Shown here in pieces: positions 9,213 through 17,910 of a stretch of DNA of 64,000 nucleotides. The DNA is from Thioalkalivibrio sp. ALJ24 (lineage in GTDB: Bacteria; Pseudomonadota; Gammaproteobacteria; Ectothiorhodospirales; Ectothiorhodospiraceae), in the NCBI RefSeq assembly GCF_000377785.1, contig NZ_KB898731.1, positions 105,803 through 169,802 of the forward strand. Direction: 5' to 3'. The number at the start of each line of letters is the position of its first letter. Position 1 is the stretch's first letter. The notes under the pieces are model-generated. The model saw only the letters and a program-made list of their open reading frames with translations. It was not told where the DNA came from and searched no databases. The position numbers were made by a program, and so were the translations under genes.

Positions 9213-9557
9213 ATGGCCACCCTGACCAGCCGGACCCACCGCATCCCCGCCGACCATCCGGCACTGCCCGGACATTTCCCCGGTCATCCCGTGGTGCCCG
9301 GCGTGGTAATCCTGGAACAGGTGGCGCAGGCGGCCACCGAACTCGGCCTGGAGGCGCCCGGGCGTTTCCCGCAGGTGAAGTTCATCGCGCCGCTGCCGCC
9401 CGAGGTGCCCTTCCGGATCGAGATCGATGATCCCGGACGCCGGGGCGGGCACGCCTTTCGCTGTCTGCGCGACGACGGCTCCGACACGCTGTTGTGCGCC
9501 GGCCAGCTGGCCCCGGGACCGGTGCACCGCCCCGACCCCACGGCACCCGGGCCATGA
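9213..9557 (+). CDS. Hotdog thioester dehydratase (ApeI/FabZ-like)
   Basis: A 114-residue hotdog protein carrying the FabA/FabZ signature HFPGHPVVPGVVILEQVAQ; the histidine of HFPG is the likely catalytic base. In aryl-polyene pathways this subunit (ApeI) pairs with a second hotdog protein (ApeP, encoded at 15480 here) and dehydrates 3-hydroxyacyl-ACP to make the conjugated double bonds. The start ATG lies one base after the ligase stop, and the stop overlaps the start of the acyltransferase gene. Confidence 0.85.
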   Translation: MATLTSRTHRIPADHPALPGHFPGHPVVPGVVILEQVAQAATELGLEAPGRFPQVKFIAPLPPEVPFRIEIDDPGRRGGHAFRCLRDDGSDTLLCAGQLAPGPVHRPDPTAPGP

Positions 9558-10447
9558 CTGCAGGCTGGCGCGCTCAGGAGGAACGCGGCAGCCCCCTGGC
9601 CCTGCGCATCATCCTGTGGATCGCGCTGCATCTGGGGCGCCCGGCCGGACGCCTGCTGCTGTACCCCATCACCGCCTATTTCCTGCTGCTGGCGCCGCGT
9701 GCCCGGCGCCACAGCCGGCATTATCTGCGCCGGGTGCTGGGCCGGCCGCCGGGCATTCGCGACGTGGCCCGCCACCTGCACAGCTTCGCCACGGTGATCC
9801 TCGACCGGGTGTTCCTGCTCGCCGGGCGCGAACAGGCCCTGGATATCCGGGTGCACGGGACCGACATCTTCCACCAGGCTCTGGACTCCGGGGACGGCGC
9901 GATCCTGCTGGGGGCCCATCTGGGCAGCTTCGAGGCCCTGCGGGCGCTGGCCGTCGGCCAAAACGACTTTCCCGTACGGGTGCTGATGGATGCCGACCAC
10001 AACCAGGTGATCACCCGGCTGCTGGATTCGCTCAACCCCGAGGTCGCCCGCAGCGTGATCCCATTGGGACGCACCGACACCCTGATCCGCGCCCGCGAGG
10101 CGATGGAACGCGGCGAGATGGTGGGCATGCTGGGCGATCGGGTGGTGGAAAACGATCGCACGATGGAGTGCGAATTTCTGGGCGACCGCGCGGTCTTCCC
10201 CATGGGGCCGATGCTGCTGGCCGCGGTACTGAAGGTGCCGGTGATCCTGTGCTTCGGGCTGTATCGCGGCGGCAACCGCTACGATGTCGTCTTCGAACGC
10301 TTTGCCGACCGCATCGAGGCCCCGCGCGCGCAGCGCGACGCGGTGCTGCAGGAATGGACCTGCCACTATGCCCGGCGTCTGGAGGCCCACGTGCGGGACG
10401 CCCCCTGGAACTGGTTCAACTTCTATGACTTCTGGCAAGACGACTGA
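9554..10447 (+). CDS. LpxL/HtrB-family lysophospholipid-type acyltransferase
   Basis: A 297-residue protein with an N-terminal membrane segment and the acyltransferase motif GAHLGSFEALRAL, in which His and Glu form the HX4E pair. Further family features are LGDRVVENDR and the C-terminal APWNWFNFYDFW (late acyltransferases end similarly). In E. coli aryl-polyene clusters the corresponding protein (ApeJ) is a fusion of a glycosyltransferase with this domain. Here the acyltransferase stands alone and a separate glycosyltransferase gene closes the operon at 16659. The product probably moves an acyl chain, possibly the polyene, onto a lipid carrier at the inner membrane; that step is inferred. Confidence 0.85.
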   Translation: MTAGWRAQEERGSPLALRIILWIALHLGRPAGRLLLYPITAYFLLLAPRARRHSRHYLRRVLGRPPGIRDVARHLHSFATVILDRVFLLAGREQALDIRVHGTDIFHQALDSGDGAILLGAHLGSFEALRALAVGQNDFPVRVLMDADHNQVITRLLDSLNPEVARSVIPLGRTDTLIRAREAMERGEMVGMLGDRVVENDRTMECEFLGDRAVFPMGPMLLAAVLKVPVILCFGLYRGGNRYDVVFERFADRIEAPRAQRDAVLQEWTCHYARRLEAHVRDAPWNWFNFYDFWQDD

Positions 10448-11072
10448 CCACCCTCGCCCGCGCGGACCCGTCCGCCTGGCGCTGCTCGCTCTGCTTGCGC
10501 CGCTGTGGCTGGCGCTGCCGACCGCGGCGGCCGACGACCTGGACGCGATCCTCGCGGCCCTGACCCTCGACGAGCCGTCACAGATGGACTTCAGCGAGGT
10601 CCGCCAGGAACCGATGCTGGAGTCACGCGAGCGCCAGAGCGGGCGCATCGCGTTCGAGCCCCCGGACACCCTGATCCGCGAGACCGACGGACGGCGTGGC
10701 GAGCACGTGCGCATCGAGGGCCGTGAGCTGACCCTGACCCGGGACGATTCGGTGCGCGAGATCCGTCTGGACGAACAACCCGGGCTGGAGGCCTTCGCCG
10801 GGCTGTTCCGCAGCCTGCTGCAGGGCGACCGCGAGGCCCTGGAGGCAGGCTTCGAGGTTGAACTGGACGGTGATCTCGACGCCTGGGAACTGGAGCTGCG
10901 CCCGCGTGACCGCGCGCTGCGCCGGGCGATCATCGAGATCACCATCCAGGGCCACGAAGGGGTAATCCGGCGCGTGGACACCTGGGAGGCGGGCAACCGC
11001 ACCAGCCGCATGGAGTTCGCGACCGAAGACGCCGAGGACCCGTCCCCCGCCCCCCCCGCCGAGCACGACTGA
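10425..11072 (+). CDS. LolA-like outer-membrane lipoprotein carrier family protein (ApeL-like)
   Basis: A 215-residue secreted protein. The ATG at 10425 overlaps the acyltransferase gene by 23 bases and gives a signal peptide with the hydrophobic core LALLALLAPLWLALPTAAA. The mature part alternates strands in the way of LolA: MDFSEVRQEPMLESRERQSG is the LolA-like opening, followed by GRIAFEPPDTLIRE. LolA carries lipoproteins through the periplasm; homologues in aryl-polyene clusters are thought to carry the lipid product to the outer membrane. It lies directly before the MMPL exporter gene, which supports a joint export route. Confidence 0.8.
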   Translation: MTSGKTTDHPRPRGPVRLALLALLAPLWLALPTAAADDLDAILAALTLDEPSQMDFSEVRQEPMLESRERQSGRIAFEPPDTLIRETDGRRGEHVRIEGRELTLTRDDSVREIRLDEQPGLEAFAGLFRSLLQGDREALEAGFEVELDGDLDAWELELRPRDRALRRAIIEITIQGHEGVIRRVDTWEAGNRTSRMEFATEDAEDPSPAPPAEHD

Positions 11073-11078
11073 CCGCCG

Positions 11079-13502
11079 ATGCCCTCCCTCCCCTCGCGCG
11101 CCGCGGTCGCGCTGTGGCTGGCCGGCCTGCTGATCGCGGCCCTGATCCTCGGTCTGCGCGGTGAGATGGCCACCGATCTCGGACGCTTCATGCCCGACCC
11201 CGGCGCCGAGGCCGGACTTCCGCTGGACATCGACGCCGGGCCGGGCGCCCGCCAGCTGCTGCTGGCCATCGAGGGCGGCGATGCCGCACAGCGGGCCGCG
11301 GCCTCCGACGGACTCGCCGACGCCCTGCGCGGGGATGCGGCGATCGCCGGCGTCCATAACGGACGCGGCGATTTCGACCCCGAGGCGCTGGAGGCGATCC
11401 TCGACCTGCGCTACCTGCTGAGCCCGGCGGTCACCCCCGAGCGCTTCTCCCGGGAACACCTGGACAGCGCATTCGCCGAGCGCCGCGACGACCTTTCCAG
11501 CGCGGTGCCGGCGATGCCGCGCGAGCTGATCCCGCGCGACCCCACCGGCGAACTGCTGGAACTGGGCGAGCGCCTGCGCGACCCGTTCGGCGACGCGACC
11601 CGCGGCGAACACGGCGTATGGACCGACCCGGCCGGCGAGCGGGCCCTGCTGGTCGTGCGCATCGCGCCGGCGGCCGAGGGCCTGGAGGAGCAGACCGGCC
11701 TGCTGCAGCGCGTCGAACAGGAATTCGCGGCCCTGGAGGACGCCGACCTGCGCCTGCTGCAGGCCGGGCCGCCCGCGATCGCGGTGGCATCGCGCGAGCG
11801 CATCCGCGCCGAGGTCACTGCCTTCAGCCTCGCCGCCTCGCTGGCGCTGGCGGTGCTCTTGCTGGTGGTCTTCCGCCACCCCCATCCGGTGTGGCTGGCG
11901 GCGATCCCGCTGGGCAGCGGGATCCTCGCCGGGGCGGCCGTGGTCACGCTGGTCTTCGGCCATCTGCACGGGATCGCGCTGGCCTTCGGCATCACCGTGC
12001 TGGGGGTCGCGCTGGACTACCCCCTGCATCTGTTCGCGCACACCGGCCGCCGGGGGGCCGCACGGGTCGCCGGGGAACTGTGGCCCGCACTGGTACTGGG
12101 TGCCGGTTCCACCGCGCTGGTCTACGCGCTGATGGCCGCGACCTCGTTCCCCGGCATGGCCCAGCTGGGCCTGTTCGTGCTGACCGGCATCCTGGTCGCC
12201 GCCGCAGTCACCCGCTGGGTCCTGCCGGCGCTGCTGCCACGCGGCGCACGCGAAAAGGGCCTGCCGGAACCGCGACTGCCCCTGCCCTCACCGTCATACC
12301 GCGGGCAGCTGGCCGGCCGCGGCCTGCTCCTGGTGGCGGTGCTCGCTGCGCTGGCCGTGCTTTTGAGCCGCGACCCCTTCCCGTGGAACGACCAGCTCAC
12401 CGCGCTGAACCCGGTCCCCGAGGAGGCCATTGCCCTGGACCGGGAACTGCGCGATGCCCTGGGCCTTCCGGATGTGCGTCACCTGCTGCTGATCCGGGCG
12501 GAATCGGCCGACGCCGTGCTGCAGGAAGCGCGCGCGCTGGAAGAACCACTGGAGGCGCTGCGCGAGGAAGGCGCGATCACCGGCTTCGAGCATCCCGCGC
12601 GAATCCTGCCCGACACCGCGACCCAGCGCGAACGTCAGGCAGCCCTGCCCGAGCGCGACACCCTGGCCGAACACGTGGAACGGGCGGTGCGGGACCACGG
12701 CTTTCAGGCCGAGGCCTTCACGCCGTTTCTCGATGACGTGGAACGCAGTCGCGCGATGGACCCGGTGACCCCTGCCAGCCTGCCCGACGGGCCACTGCGC
12801 CAGGCGCTGGAACCGCTGCTGCTGGCCCCGGGAGAGCATTCGGCGGCGGGGCATGAACGGGCCTGGATCGGACAGGTGCTGCTGCGCGGGCTGAACGACG
12901 CCGACGCCGTCAGCGGGCATATCGACCGCCACAGTGCAGCCGCCGGCACCCGGGTCGAACTGGTCGACCTGCGCGCCACCACCGAGGCCATGGTGGCGGA
13001 TTTCCGCACGGCGGCCCTGACTCGCCTGGCCCTGGCCGCGCTGGCGGTCACCGCCCTGCTGTGGCTGCTGACGCGCGATCCCGGGCGCAGCCTGCGCATC
13101 GTGACCGCGGTCGCCGCCGGTCTGCTGCTGACCACCGCCAGCCTGCTGCTGCTCGGGATCGAGCTGACCCTGTTCCACCTGATCGCATTGATGCTGGTGA
13201 TCGGGCTGGGGCTGGACTACGCGGTATTCCTCGGCCGCCCGGGCGCCATGGAGCCGGACGAGGCCCGGCGCACCCGCCGCTCGGTGACCCTGTGCGCCCT
13301 GTCCACCGGTCTGGTGTTCGCCCTGCTGGCCCTGTCCAGCCTGCCGGTGCTGCGTGCCCTGGGTCTCACCGTGGCCCTGGGCGTGGTATTTTCCTACATG
13401 GCGGCCCTGTTGCTGGCCCGTCCCGTGAACCCGCCCCCGACGTCCGAGGCCTCCGGCCCCGGGCCGGGGTCATTGCGCTCGAGGATCCAACCGTTTCCAT
13501 GA
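11079..13502 (+). CDS. RND/MMPL-family lipid exporter (ApeM-like)
   Basis: An 807-residue membrane protein with the MMPL layout: one N-terminal helix, a large periplasmic domain (about residues 30-245), five to six helices (about 250-400), a second periplasmic domain (about 430-640) and a final helix bundle. LGVALDYPLHLFAHTGR and LGLDYAVFLGR are the two repeat-related segments found in the fourth helix region of MMPL/SSD proteins. Such proteins use the proton gradient to move lipids out of the inner membrane. In aryl-polyene clusters the MMPL protein is the proposed exporter of the pigment lipid. The stop overlaps the ketosynthase ATG. Confidence 0.88.
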   Translation: MPSLPSRAAVALWLAGLLIAALILGLRGEMATDLGRFMPDPGAEAGLPLDIDAGPGARQLLLAIEGGDAAQRAAASDGLADALRGDAAIAGVHNGRGDFDPEALEAILDLRYLLSPAVTPERFSREHLDSAFAERRDDLSSAVPAMPRELIPRDPTGELLELGERLRDPFGDATRGEHGVWTDPAGERALLVVRIAPAAEGLEEQTGLLQRVEQEFAALEDADLRLLQAGPPAIAVASRERIRAEVTAFSLAASLALAVLLLVVFRHPHPVWLAAIPLGSGILAGAAVVTLVFGHLHGIALAFGITVLGVALDYPLHLFAHTGRRGAARVAGELWPALVLGAGSTALVYALMAATSFPGMAQLGLFVLTGILVAAAVTRWVLPALLPRGAREKGLPEPRLPLPSPSYRGQLAGRGLLLVAVLAALAVLLSRDPFPWNDQLTALNPVPEEAIALDRELRDALGLPDVRHLLLIRAESADAVLQEARALEEPLEALREEGAITGFEHPARILPDTATQRERQAALPERDTLAEHVERAVRDHGFQAEAFTPFLDDVERSRAMDPVTPASLPDGPLRQALEPLLLAPGEHSAAGHERAWIGQVLLRGLNDADAVSGHIDRHSAAAGTRVELVDLRATTEAMVADFRTAALTRLALAALAVTALLWLLTRDPGRSLRIVTAVAAGLLLTTASLLLLGIELTLFHLIALMLVIGLGLDYAVFLGRPGAMEPDEARRTRRSVTLCALSTGLVFALLALSSLPVLRALGLTVALGVVFSYMAALLLARPVNPPPTSEASGPGPGSLRSRIQPFP

Positions 13503-14689
13503 ATGCCCTGGCCATTACCGCCCACACCCAGACCAGCGCGGCCGGCACCGGCAACGCCGCGGGCGCGGCCGCGCTGCGCGAGGGGCGCAGTGGCCTGCGG
13601 CGCTGCGACCTGCCCGACGTGGATCTGGAGACCTTCATCGGCCGTGTCGATGGCCTGGAGGACCACCCGCTGGGGGGCGAGCTGGCGGCGTTCGACTGCC
13701 GCAACAACCGCCTGGCCGAACTCGCCCTGCAGCAGGACGGCTTCCTCGACGCGGTCGCCGGCGCGGTGCGTCGCCACGGCGCCGACCGGGTCGCGGTACT
13801 GCTGGGTACCAGCACCTCGGGGATCGCGGCCACCGAGGCAGCCTACCGGCGGCGCGATCCGGACACCGGTGCCCTGCCGCCCGACTACGACTACCGCCAC
13901 ACCCAGAACATGTATTCGCTGGCGGACTACGTGGCCACGCGCCTGGGTCTGAACGGGCCGGCGATGGTGGTCTCGACCGCCTGCTCCTCCAGCGCCAAGG
14001 TGTTCGCCGATGCCTGGCGTCATCTGCGGGCGGGGGTCTGCGACGCGGCCATCGTCGGCGGGGTCGACTCGCTGTGCGGGATGACCCTGTACGGCTTCAA
14101 CGCCCTGCAGCTGGTGGCCCCCGAGCCCTGCACCCCGCTGGACCGGCAGCGGCGCGGGATCTCCATCGGCGAGGCCGCCGGCTTCTTCCTGCTGGAACGC
14201 GAGGAGGACGCCCCGGCGGATGCCCCGCGCCTGACCGGCCACGGCGAATCCAGCGACGCCCATCACATGTCCGCGCCCCACCCGGAGGGCGCGGGCGCGG
14301 CGCGGGCCATGCGCGAGGCCCTGCAGCGCGCCGGATGTGCGGGCACCGACGTGGACTACGTGCTGATGCACGCCACTGCGACCCCCGCCAACGACCGCTC
14401 CGAGGCCCGCGCGCTGGCCGACGTCCTCGGCCCGCAGGCGCGCTGCGCCGGCACCAAGGGCCTGACCGGACACACCCTGGGCGCGGCCGGGGCGGTGGGC
14501 GCGGCCCAGGCGCTCGCCAGTCTGGCCGGCGACTTCGTGCCCGGCACCGCCGGACTGACCGACCCGGATCCCGAGCTGGACCTGGATGCGCGCGCGACCA
14601 GCGAGGCACGCCCGGTGCGCCGGGTGATGCTCAACGCCTTCGGTTTCGGGGGCAACAACTGTTCGCTGCTGCTGGAGGCCCCGTGCTGA
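13499..14689 (+). CDS. Beta-ketoacyl-ACP synthase, catalytic subunit (ApeO-like)
   Basis: A 396-residue condensing enzyme with an intact Cys-His-His triad: Cys162 in STACSSSAKVF, His291 in VLMHATATPAND and His325 in KGLTGHTLGAAGA. Thiolase-fold features such as NAFGFGGNN at the C-terminus are present. In aryl-polyene synthesis such a subunit forms a heterodimer with a chain-length factor, here encoded by the next gene, and elongates the ACP-bound chain with malonyl units. The ATG at 13499 overlaps the exporter stop. APE clusters usually encode a further complete ketosynthase (ApeR); none is seen in this window. Confidence 0.9.
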   Translation: MNALAITAHTQTSAAGTGNAAGAAALREGRSGLRRCDLPDVDLETFIGRVDGLEDHPLGGELAAFDCRNNRLAELALQQDGFLDAVAGAVRRHGADRVAVLLGTSTSGIAATEAAYRRRDPDTGALPPDYDYRHTQNMYSLADYVATRLGLNGPAMVVSTACSSSAKVFADAWRHLRAGVCDAAIVGGVDSLCGMTLYGFNALQLVAPEPCTPLDRQRRGISIGEAAGFFLLEREEDAPADAPRLTGHGESSDAHHMSAPHPEGAGAARAMREALQRAGCAGTDVDYVLMHATATPANDRSEARALADVLGPQARCAGTKGLTGHTLGAAGAVGAAQALASLAGDFVPGTAGLTDPDPELDLDARATSEARPVRRVMLNAFGFGGNNCSLLLEAPC

Positions 14690-15483
14690 ATCCCGTCGGC
14701 ATCCACGCGGTCGGGCTGATCGGGCCGGGGCTGACGGATTTCCCGTCGGCGCGCGAGATCCTCGCCGGGCGCGAGGAGCACCTGTACGCACCGGTGCAGA
14801 TCCCGCCCACCAGCCTGCTGCCCGCCAACGAGCGACGGCGTACCACGCAGACCATCCGCCTGGCCCTGCACGCGGCCGAGGAGGCCAGCGAAGGTGGCGA
14901 CCGCACGTCCATGCGCAGCGTGTTCGCCTCCTCCAGCGGCGACATGGACATCATCGACCGCATCTGCGAGACCCTGACCCAGCCGGACCCGGCGGTCTCG
15001 CCGATGCAGTTCCACAACTCGGTGCACAATGCCCCGGCCGGCAACTGGTCCATCGCCACCCGCAACCCGGCCCCGGCCACCGCGCTGTCCGGCTTTACCG
15101 GCACGGTGGCCGCCGGGCTGCTGGAGGCGGTGACCCTGCAACTGGCCGAGGGGGGCGAGGTCCTCCTGGTCTGTTATGACGTGCCGTCGATGGAGCTGTT
15201 CCGCGAGGTCCGCCCGGTGCACGAGCATTTCGCCTTTGGCCTGCGCCTGGGACCGGTCGCCGGTGCCCCCTGGCGCCTGCGCCTGGAACCCCGACCGCAG
15301 GCCGTGGAGACCCGCTGCCGGGCGGATGCACTGGAGGCCCTGCGCGACACCAACCCGGCCGCCCGCTGTCTGCCCCTGCTGGAGCGCCTGGCCGGCGCGC
15401 ATGCGCAGGAGGTCGTGCTGGAGGCACCCGCCGGACGTTCGCTGGCCGTGCACGTGGAAGAGTCCGCGGAGGACACCCCATGA
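14683..15483 (+). CDS. Chain-length-factor-like ketosynthase subunit (ApeC-like)
   Basis: About 266 residues starting with GTG at 14683, which overlaps the ketosynthase stop. It resembles the short ketoacyl-synthase-like family (ketoacyl-synt_2) with the characteristic FHNSVHNAPAGNWSIAT segment. The nucleophilic cysteine of true ketosynthases is absent, so it should not condense on its own. In aryl-polyene pathways the ApeC protein pairs with ApeO like the chain-length factor of type II polyketide synthases. The next gene overlaps its stop by four bases. Confidence 0.8.
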   Translation: MLNPVGIHAVGLIGPGLTDFPSAREILAGREEHLYAPVQIPPTSLLPANERRRTTQTIRLALHAAEEASEGGDRTSMRSVFASSSGDMDIIDRICETLTQPDPAVSPMQFHNSVHNAPAGNWSIATRNPAPATALSGFTGTVAAGLLEAVTLQLAEGGEVLLVCYDVPSMELFREVRPVHEHFAFGLRLGPVAGAPWRLRLEPRPQAVETRCRADALEALRDTNPAARCLPLLERLAGAHAQEVVLEAPAGRSLAVHVEESAEDTP

Positions 15484-15926
15484 CGCTGGATGCGAGCGCC
15501 ATCCGCGAGCGCCTGCCGCATGCCGGCGCGATGAGCCTGCTGGACGAGGTCGTCGCCCACGATGCCGACGCCATCCACTGCCGCGCCCGTTCGCACCGCG
15601 ATCCGGACAATCCGCTGCGTGGTGCACACGGGCTGCACGCCCTGGCAGCACTGGAATACGGTGCCCAGGCGATGGCCGTGCACGGCAGTCTGGGCGCCCC
15701 GGACAGCGACGGCGCACCACCCCGCGCGGGCTATCTCGCCGCGGTGCGCGACCTGCAGATCCACGCACGGCGCCTGGACACCCTGGACGCGCCGCTGGAG
15801 ATCCATGCCCGCCAGGTGATGGCCGACGCCCGCAGCTCGATCTACGATCTCGCCGTGGAGGCGGCCGGCGAACCGCTGCTGGCCGCCCGCGCGACGGTCA
15901 TCCTGGAACCCGGAGAGACCCCATGA
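15480..15926 (+). CDS. Hotdog dehydratase partner (ApeP-like)
   Basis: A 148-residue protein with the hotdog pattern: RERLPHAGAMSLLDEV, as in FabZ-like proteins, then a central helix AALEYGAQAMAVHG and a long strand region. It lacks the HFPG motif found in the protein encoded at 9213. In the aryl-polyene pathway ApeP and ApeI form a dehydratase heterodimer, and having both here supports that. Both ends overlap neighbouring genes by four bases. Confidence 0.82.
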   Translation: MTLDASAIRERLPHAGAMSLLDEVVAHDADAIHCRARSHRDPDNPLRGAHGLHALAALEYGAQAMAVHGSLGAPDSDGAPPRAGYLAAVRDLQIHARRLDTLDAPLEIHARQVMADARSSIYDLAVEAAGEPLLAARATVILEPGETP

Positions 15927-16645
15927 CGCGACGCGCACTCGTCACCGGCGGCAGCGGCGCCATCGGCGCGGCCATCGCCCGGGATCTCGCCGCTGCCGGC
16001 TGCGAGGTCTTCGTCCATGCCAACCGCAACACCGAGGCCGCCACGAGCGTCGCCGAAGAAATCCGCGCCGACGGCGGCCGGGCCGAGGTGCTGGGCTTCG
16101 ACATCACCGATGCCGACGCCACCCGCGCGACGCTGGAGGCCGAGATCGCCCGCGGCCCGTTCCAGATCCTGGTGCACAACGCCGGGGTCCACGACGATGC
16201 CCCGCTGGCGGGCATGACGCCGGAACAGTGGCGCCGGCCGCTGGAGGTCTCGCTGCACGGCTTCTATAACGTGATCCAGCCGGCGCTGCTGCCGATGATC
16301 ACCACCCGCTGGGGACGGGTCATCGCGGTCACCTCGGTGGCCGGGGTCACCGGGAACCGCGGCCAGGCCAACTACGCCGCGGCCAAGGCCGGTCTTCACG
16401 GGGCGATCAAGTCGCTCGCCCAGGAGGTCGCCAGTCGCGGCATCACCGCCAACGCGGTCGCGCCCGGGATCATCGAGAGCCCGATGAGCGAATCCGCGTT
16501 CGATGCCGACACCATCCGCCGCATGGTGCCCATGCGCCGCGCCGGCGAGCCCGCCGAGGTCGCCGGGCTGGTGGGCTATCTCGCCTCCGAGGCCGCCGGC
16601 TACGTGTCCGGGCAGGTCATCGGCATCAACGGCGCCCTGGCCTGA
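15923..16645 (+). CDS. 3-oxoacyl-ACP reductase (FabG/ApeQ-like SDR)
   Basis: A 240-residue short-chain dehydrogenase. The nucleotide-binding motif TGGSGAIG starts at residue 8, HNAG lies at 85-88, and the active site is Ser138, Tyr151 and Lys155 (YAAAK). It reduces 3-oxoacyl-ACP to 3-hydroxyacyl-ACP with NADPH between condensation and dehydration. It is translationally coupled to the hotdog gene upstream. Its place in the operon suggests a dedicated reductase for the polyene-like product rather than the housekeeping FabG. Confidence 0.92.
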   Translation: MTRRALVTGGSGAIGAAIARDLAAAGCEVFVHANRNTEAATSVAEEIRADGGRAEVLGFDITDADATRATLEAEIARGPFQILVHNAGVHDDAPLAGMTPEQWRRPLEVSLHGFYNVIQPALLPMITTRWGRVIAVTSVAGVTGNRGQANYAAAKAGLHGAIKSLAQEVASRGITANAVAPGIIESPMSESAFDADTIRRMVPMRRAGEPAEVAGLVGYLASEAAGYVSGQVIGINGALA

Positions 16646-16658
16646 AGCGGGCCCGCCG

Positions 16659-17414
16659 ATGACCGCCCCCGTCGTGTTCGCCGTGATCCCGGCCCACAAC
16701 GAGGCCGCGACCATCGAGGCGGTGACCGCCGCCACGCGGGAGCAGGTCGACCGGGTACTGGTGGTGGACGACGGCTCCGCCGACGACACCGCCACCCTGG
16801 CGGCCACCCATGCCGAGGTCCTGCGCCTGGAACCCAATCGCGGCAAGGCCGGTGCCCTGTGGGCCGGGATGCAGCAGGCGGTGGCCGAGGGCGCCGACGC
16901 GGTCGTCACCCTGGACGGCGACGGCCAGCACGACGCCACGGAGATCCCGGCGCTGATCGCCGCGTGGCGGGAACAACCCCGACACCTGATCCTCGGCGCC
17001 CGGCTGAAGGAACGCGAACGCACCCCGCCGCTGCGCCTGTTCGGCAACCGGGTCGCGGATTTCTGGATCGGCTGGGCCTCGTCGCAGCCACTGCGCGATT
17101 CGCAGTCGGGCTTTCGCCTGTACCCCGCCGACCTGCTGCGGCAGATGCGCATCCCCCACGGGCGCGGCCGCTCGTTCGTGTTCGAGAGCGAGGCGCTGAT
17201 CGCGGCCGAACGGCACGGCTTTCCGGCGCGTCTGGTGCCGGTACGCTGCATCTATCCCGAGGATCGCCGCCCCAGCCATTTCCGGCCGGCGGCCGACACC
17301 CTGCGCATCATCTTCATGGTCGCCGGTCACCTGCTGCGCCGCGGGATGCGTCCACTCGGACTGTGGCGTTCACTGCGCCACCCGCAGGTCGCGGACCCGG
17401 TGGAAAACCCGTGA
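16659..17414 (+). CDS. Family-2 glycosyltransferase closing the APE-like operon
   Basis: A 251-residue GT2 protein with VIPAHNEAATI, VVDDGSADDT, the metal-binding TLDGDGQHD and the acceptor-site DSQSGFRLYP motif. It resembles dolichyl- or undecaprenyl-phosphate mannosyltransferase-like enzymes and has no clear transmembrane domain. In the E. coli aryl-polyene cluster a GT2 domain is fused to an acyltransferase; here the two are separate proteins at opposite ends of the acyl-chemistry genes. It probably adds a sugar to the lipid product or carrier. It begins 13 bases after the reductase stop and is the last tightly coupled gene of the operon. Confidence 0.85.
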   Translation: MTAPVVFAVIPAHNEAATIEAVTAATREQVDRVLVVDDGSADDTATLAATHAEVLRLEPNRGKAGALWAGMQQAVAEGADAVVTLDGDGQHDATEIPALIAAWREQPRHLILGARLKERERTPPLRLFGNRVADFWIGWASSQPLRDSQSGFRLYPADLLRQMRIPHGRGRSFVFESEALIAAERHGFPARLVPVRCIYPEDRRPSHFRPAADTLRIIFMVAGHLLRRGMRPLGLWRSLRHPQVADPVENP

Positions 17415-17481
17415 GCCCGCCCATACACTCAATCGGGACGCCGCACTCGTGACGTCCGTACCCGCTTCTCCGGAGGGAGCC

Positions 17482-17877
17482 ATGCGCTACAAGACCCTGA
17501 TCCTGATTTTCGTCGTTGCCCTGGTCCTGGTCGCCGGCTGCCGCGGCACCGTTCCGGTCCACAACGTCAGCGACACCACCATCACCGATGCCCGCGGCGA
17601 GAGCCCCGATGCCGAACAGATGTCACAGGCGATCCGCAATGCCGGTGCCCACCTCGGCTGGCAGATGGAAGAGATCGAACCGGGCGTTCTGGAAGGCGCG
17701 ATCCGCGTGCGGGACCACACGGCAGTGGTGGAGATTCCGTATTCCGACGGGCAGTACCGGATCGATTACAAGGACAGTACCAACCTCGACCACGCCAACG
17801 GCCAGATCCATCCGAACTACAACCGGTGGATCGAGAACCTCGACGACCGCATCCGCGCCGAACTGTCGCGTCTGTAG
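17482..17877 (+). CDS. Small lipoprotein of unknown function
   Basis: A 131-residue protein with a signal peptide ending in the lipobox LVAGC, so the mature lipoprotein should start at the cysteine. It has a strong ribosome site (GGAGGGAG) before the ATG at 17482. The mature region has a pattern of short strands (VVEIPYSDGQYRIDYKDS) and ends with IHPNYNRWIENLDDRI. I recognise the type as a widespread proteobacterial small lipoprotein without known function. It lies 67 bases after the glycosyltransferase gene and may be read from the same transcript. Confidence 0.8.
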   Translation: MRYKTLILIFVVALVLVAGCRGTVPVHNVSDTTITDARGESPDAEQMSQAIRNAGAHLGWQMEEIEPGVLEGAIRVRDHTAVVEIPYSDGQYRIDYKDSTNLDHANGQIHPNYNRWIENLDDRIRAELSRL

Positions 17878-17910
17878 TCCCCGTTGCAGCCGCGGCGCCC
17901 CGCACCCCGG

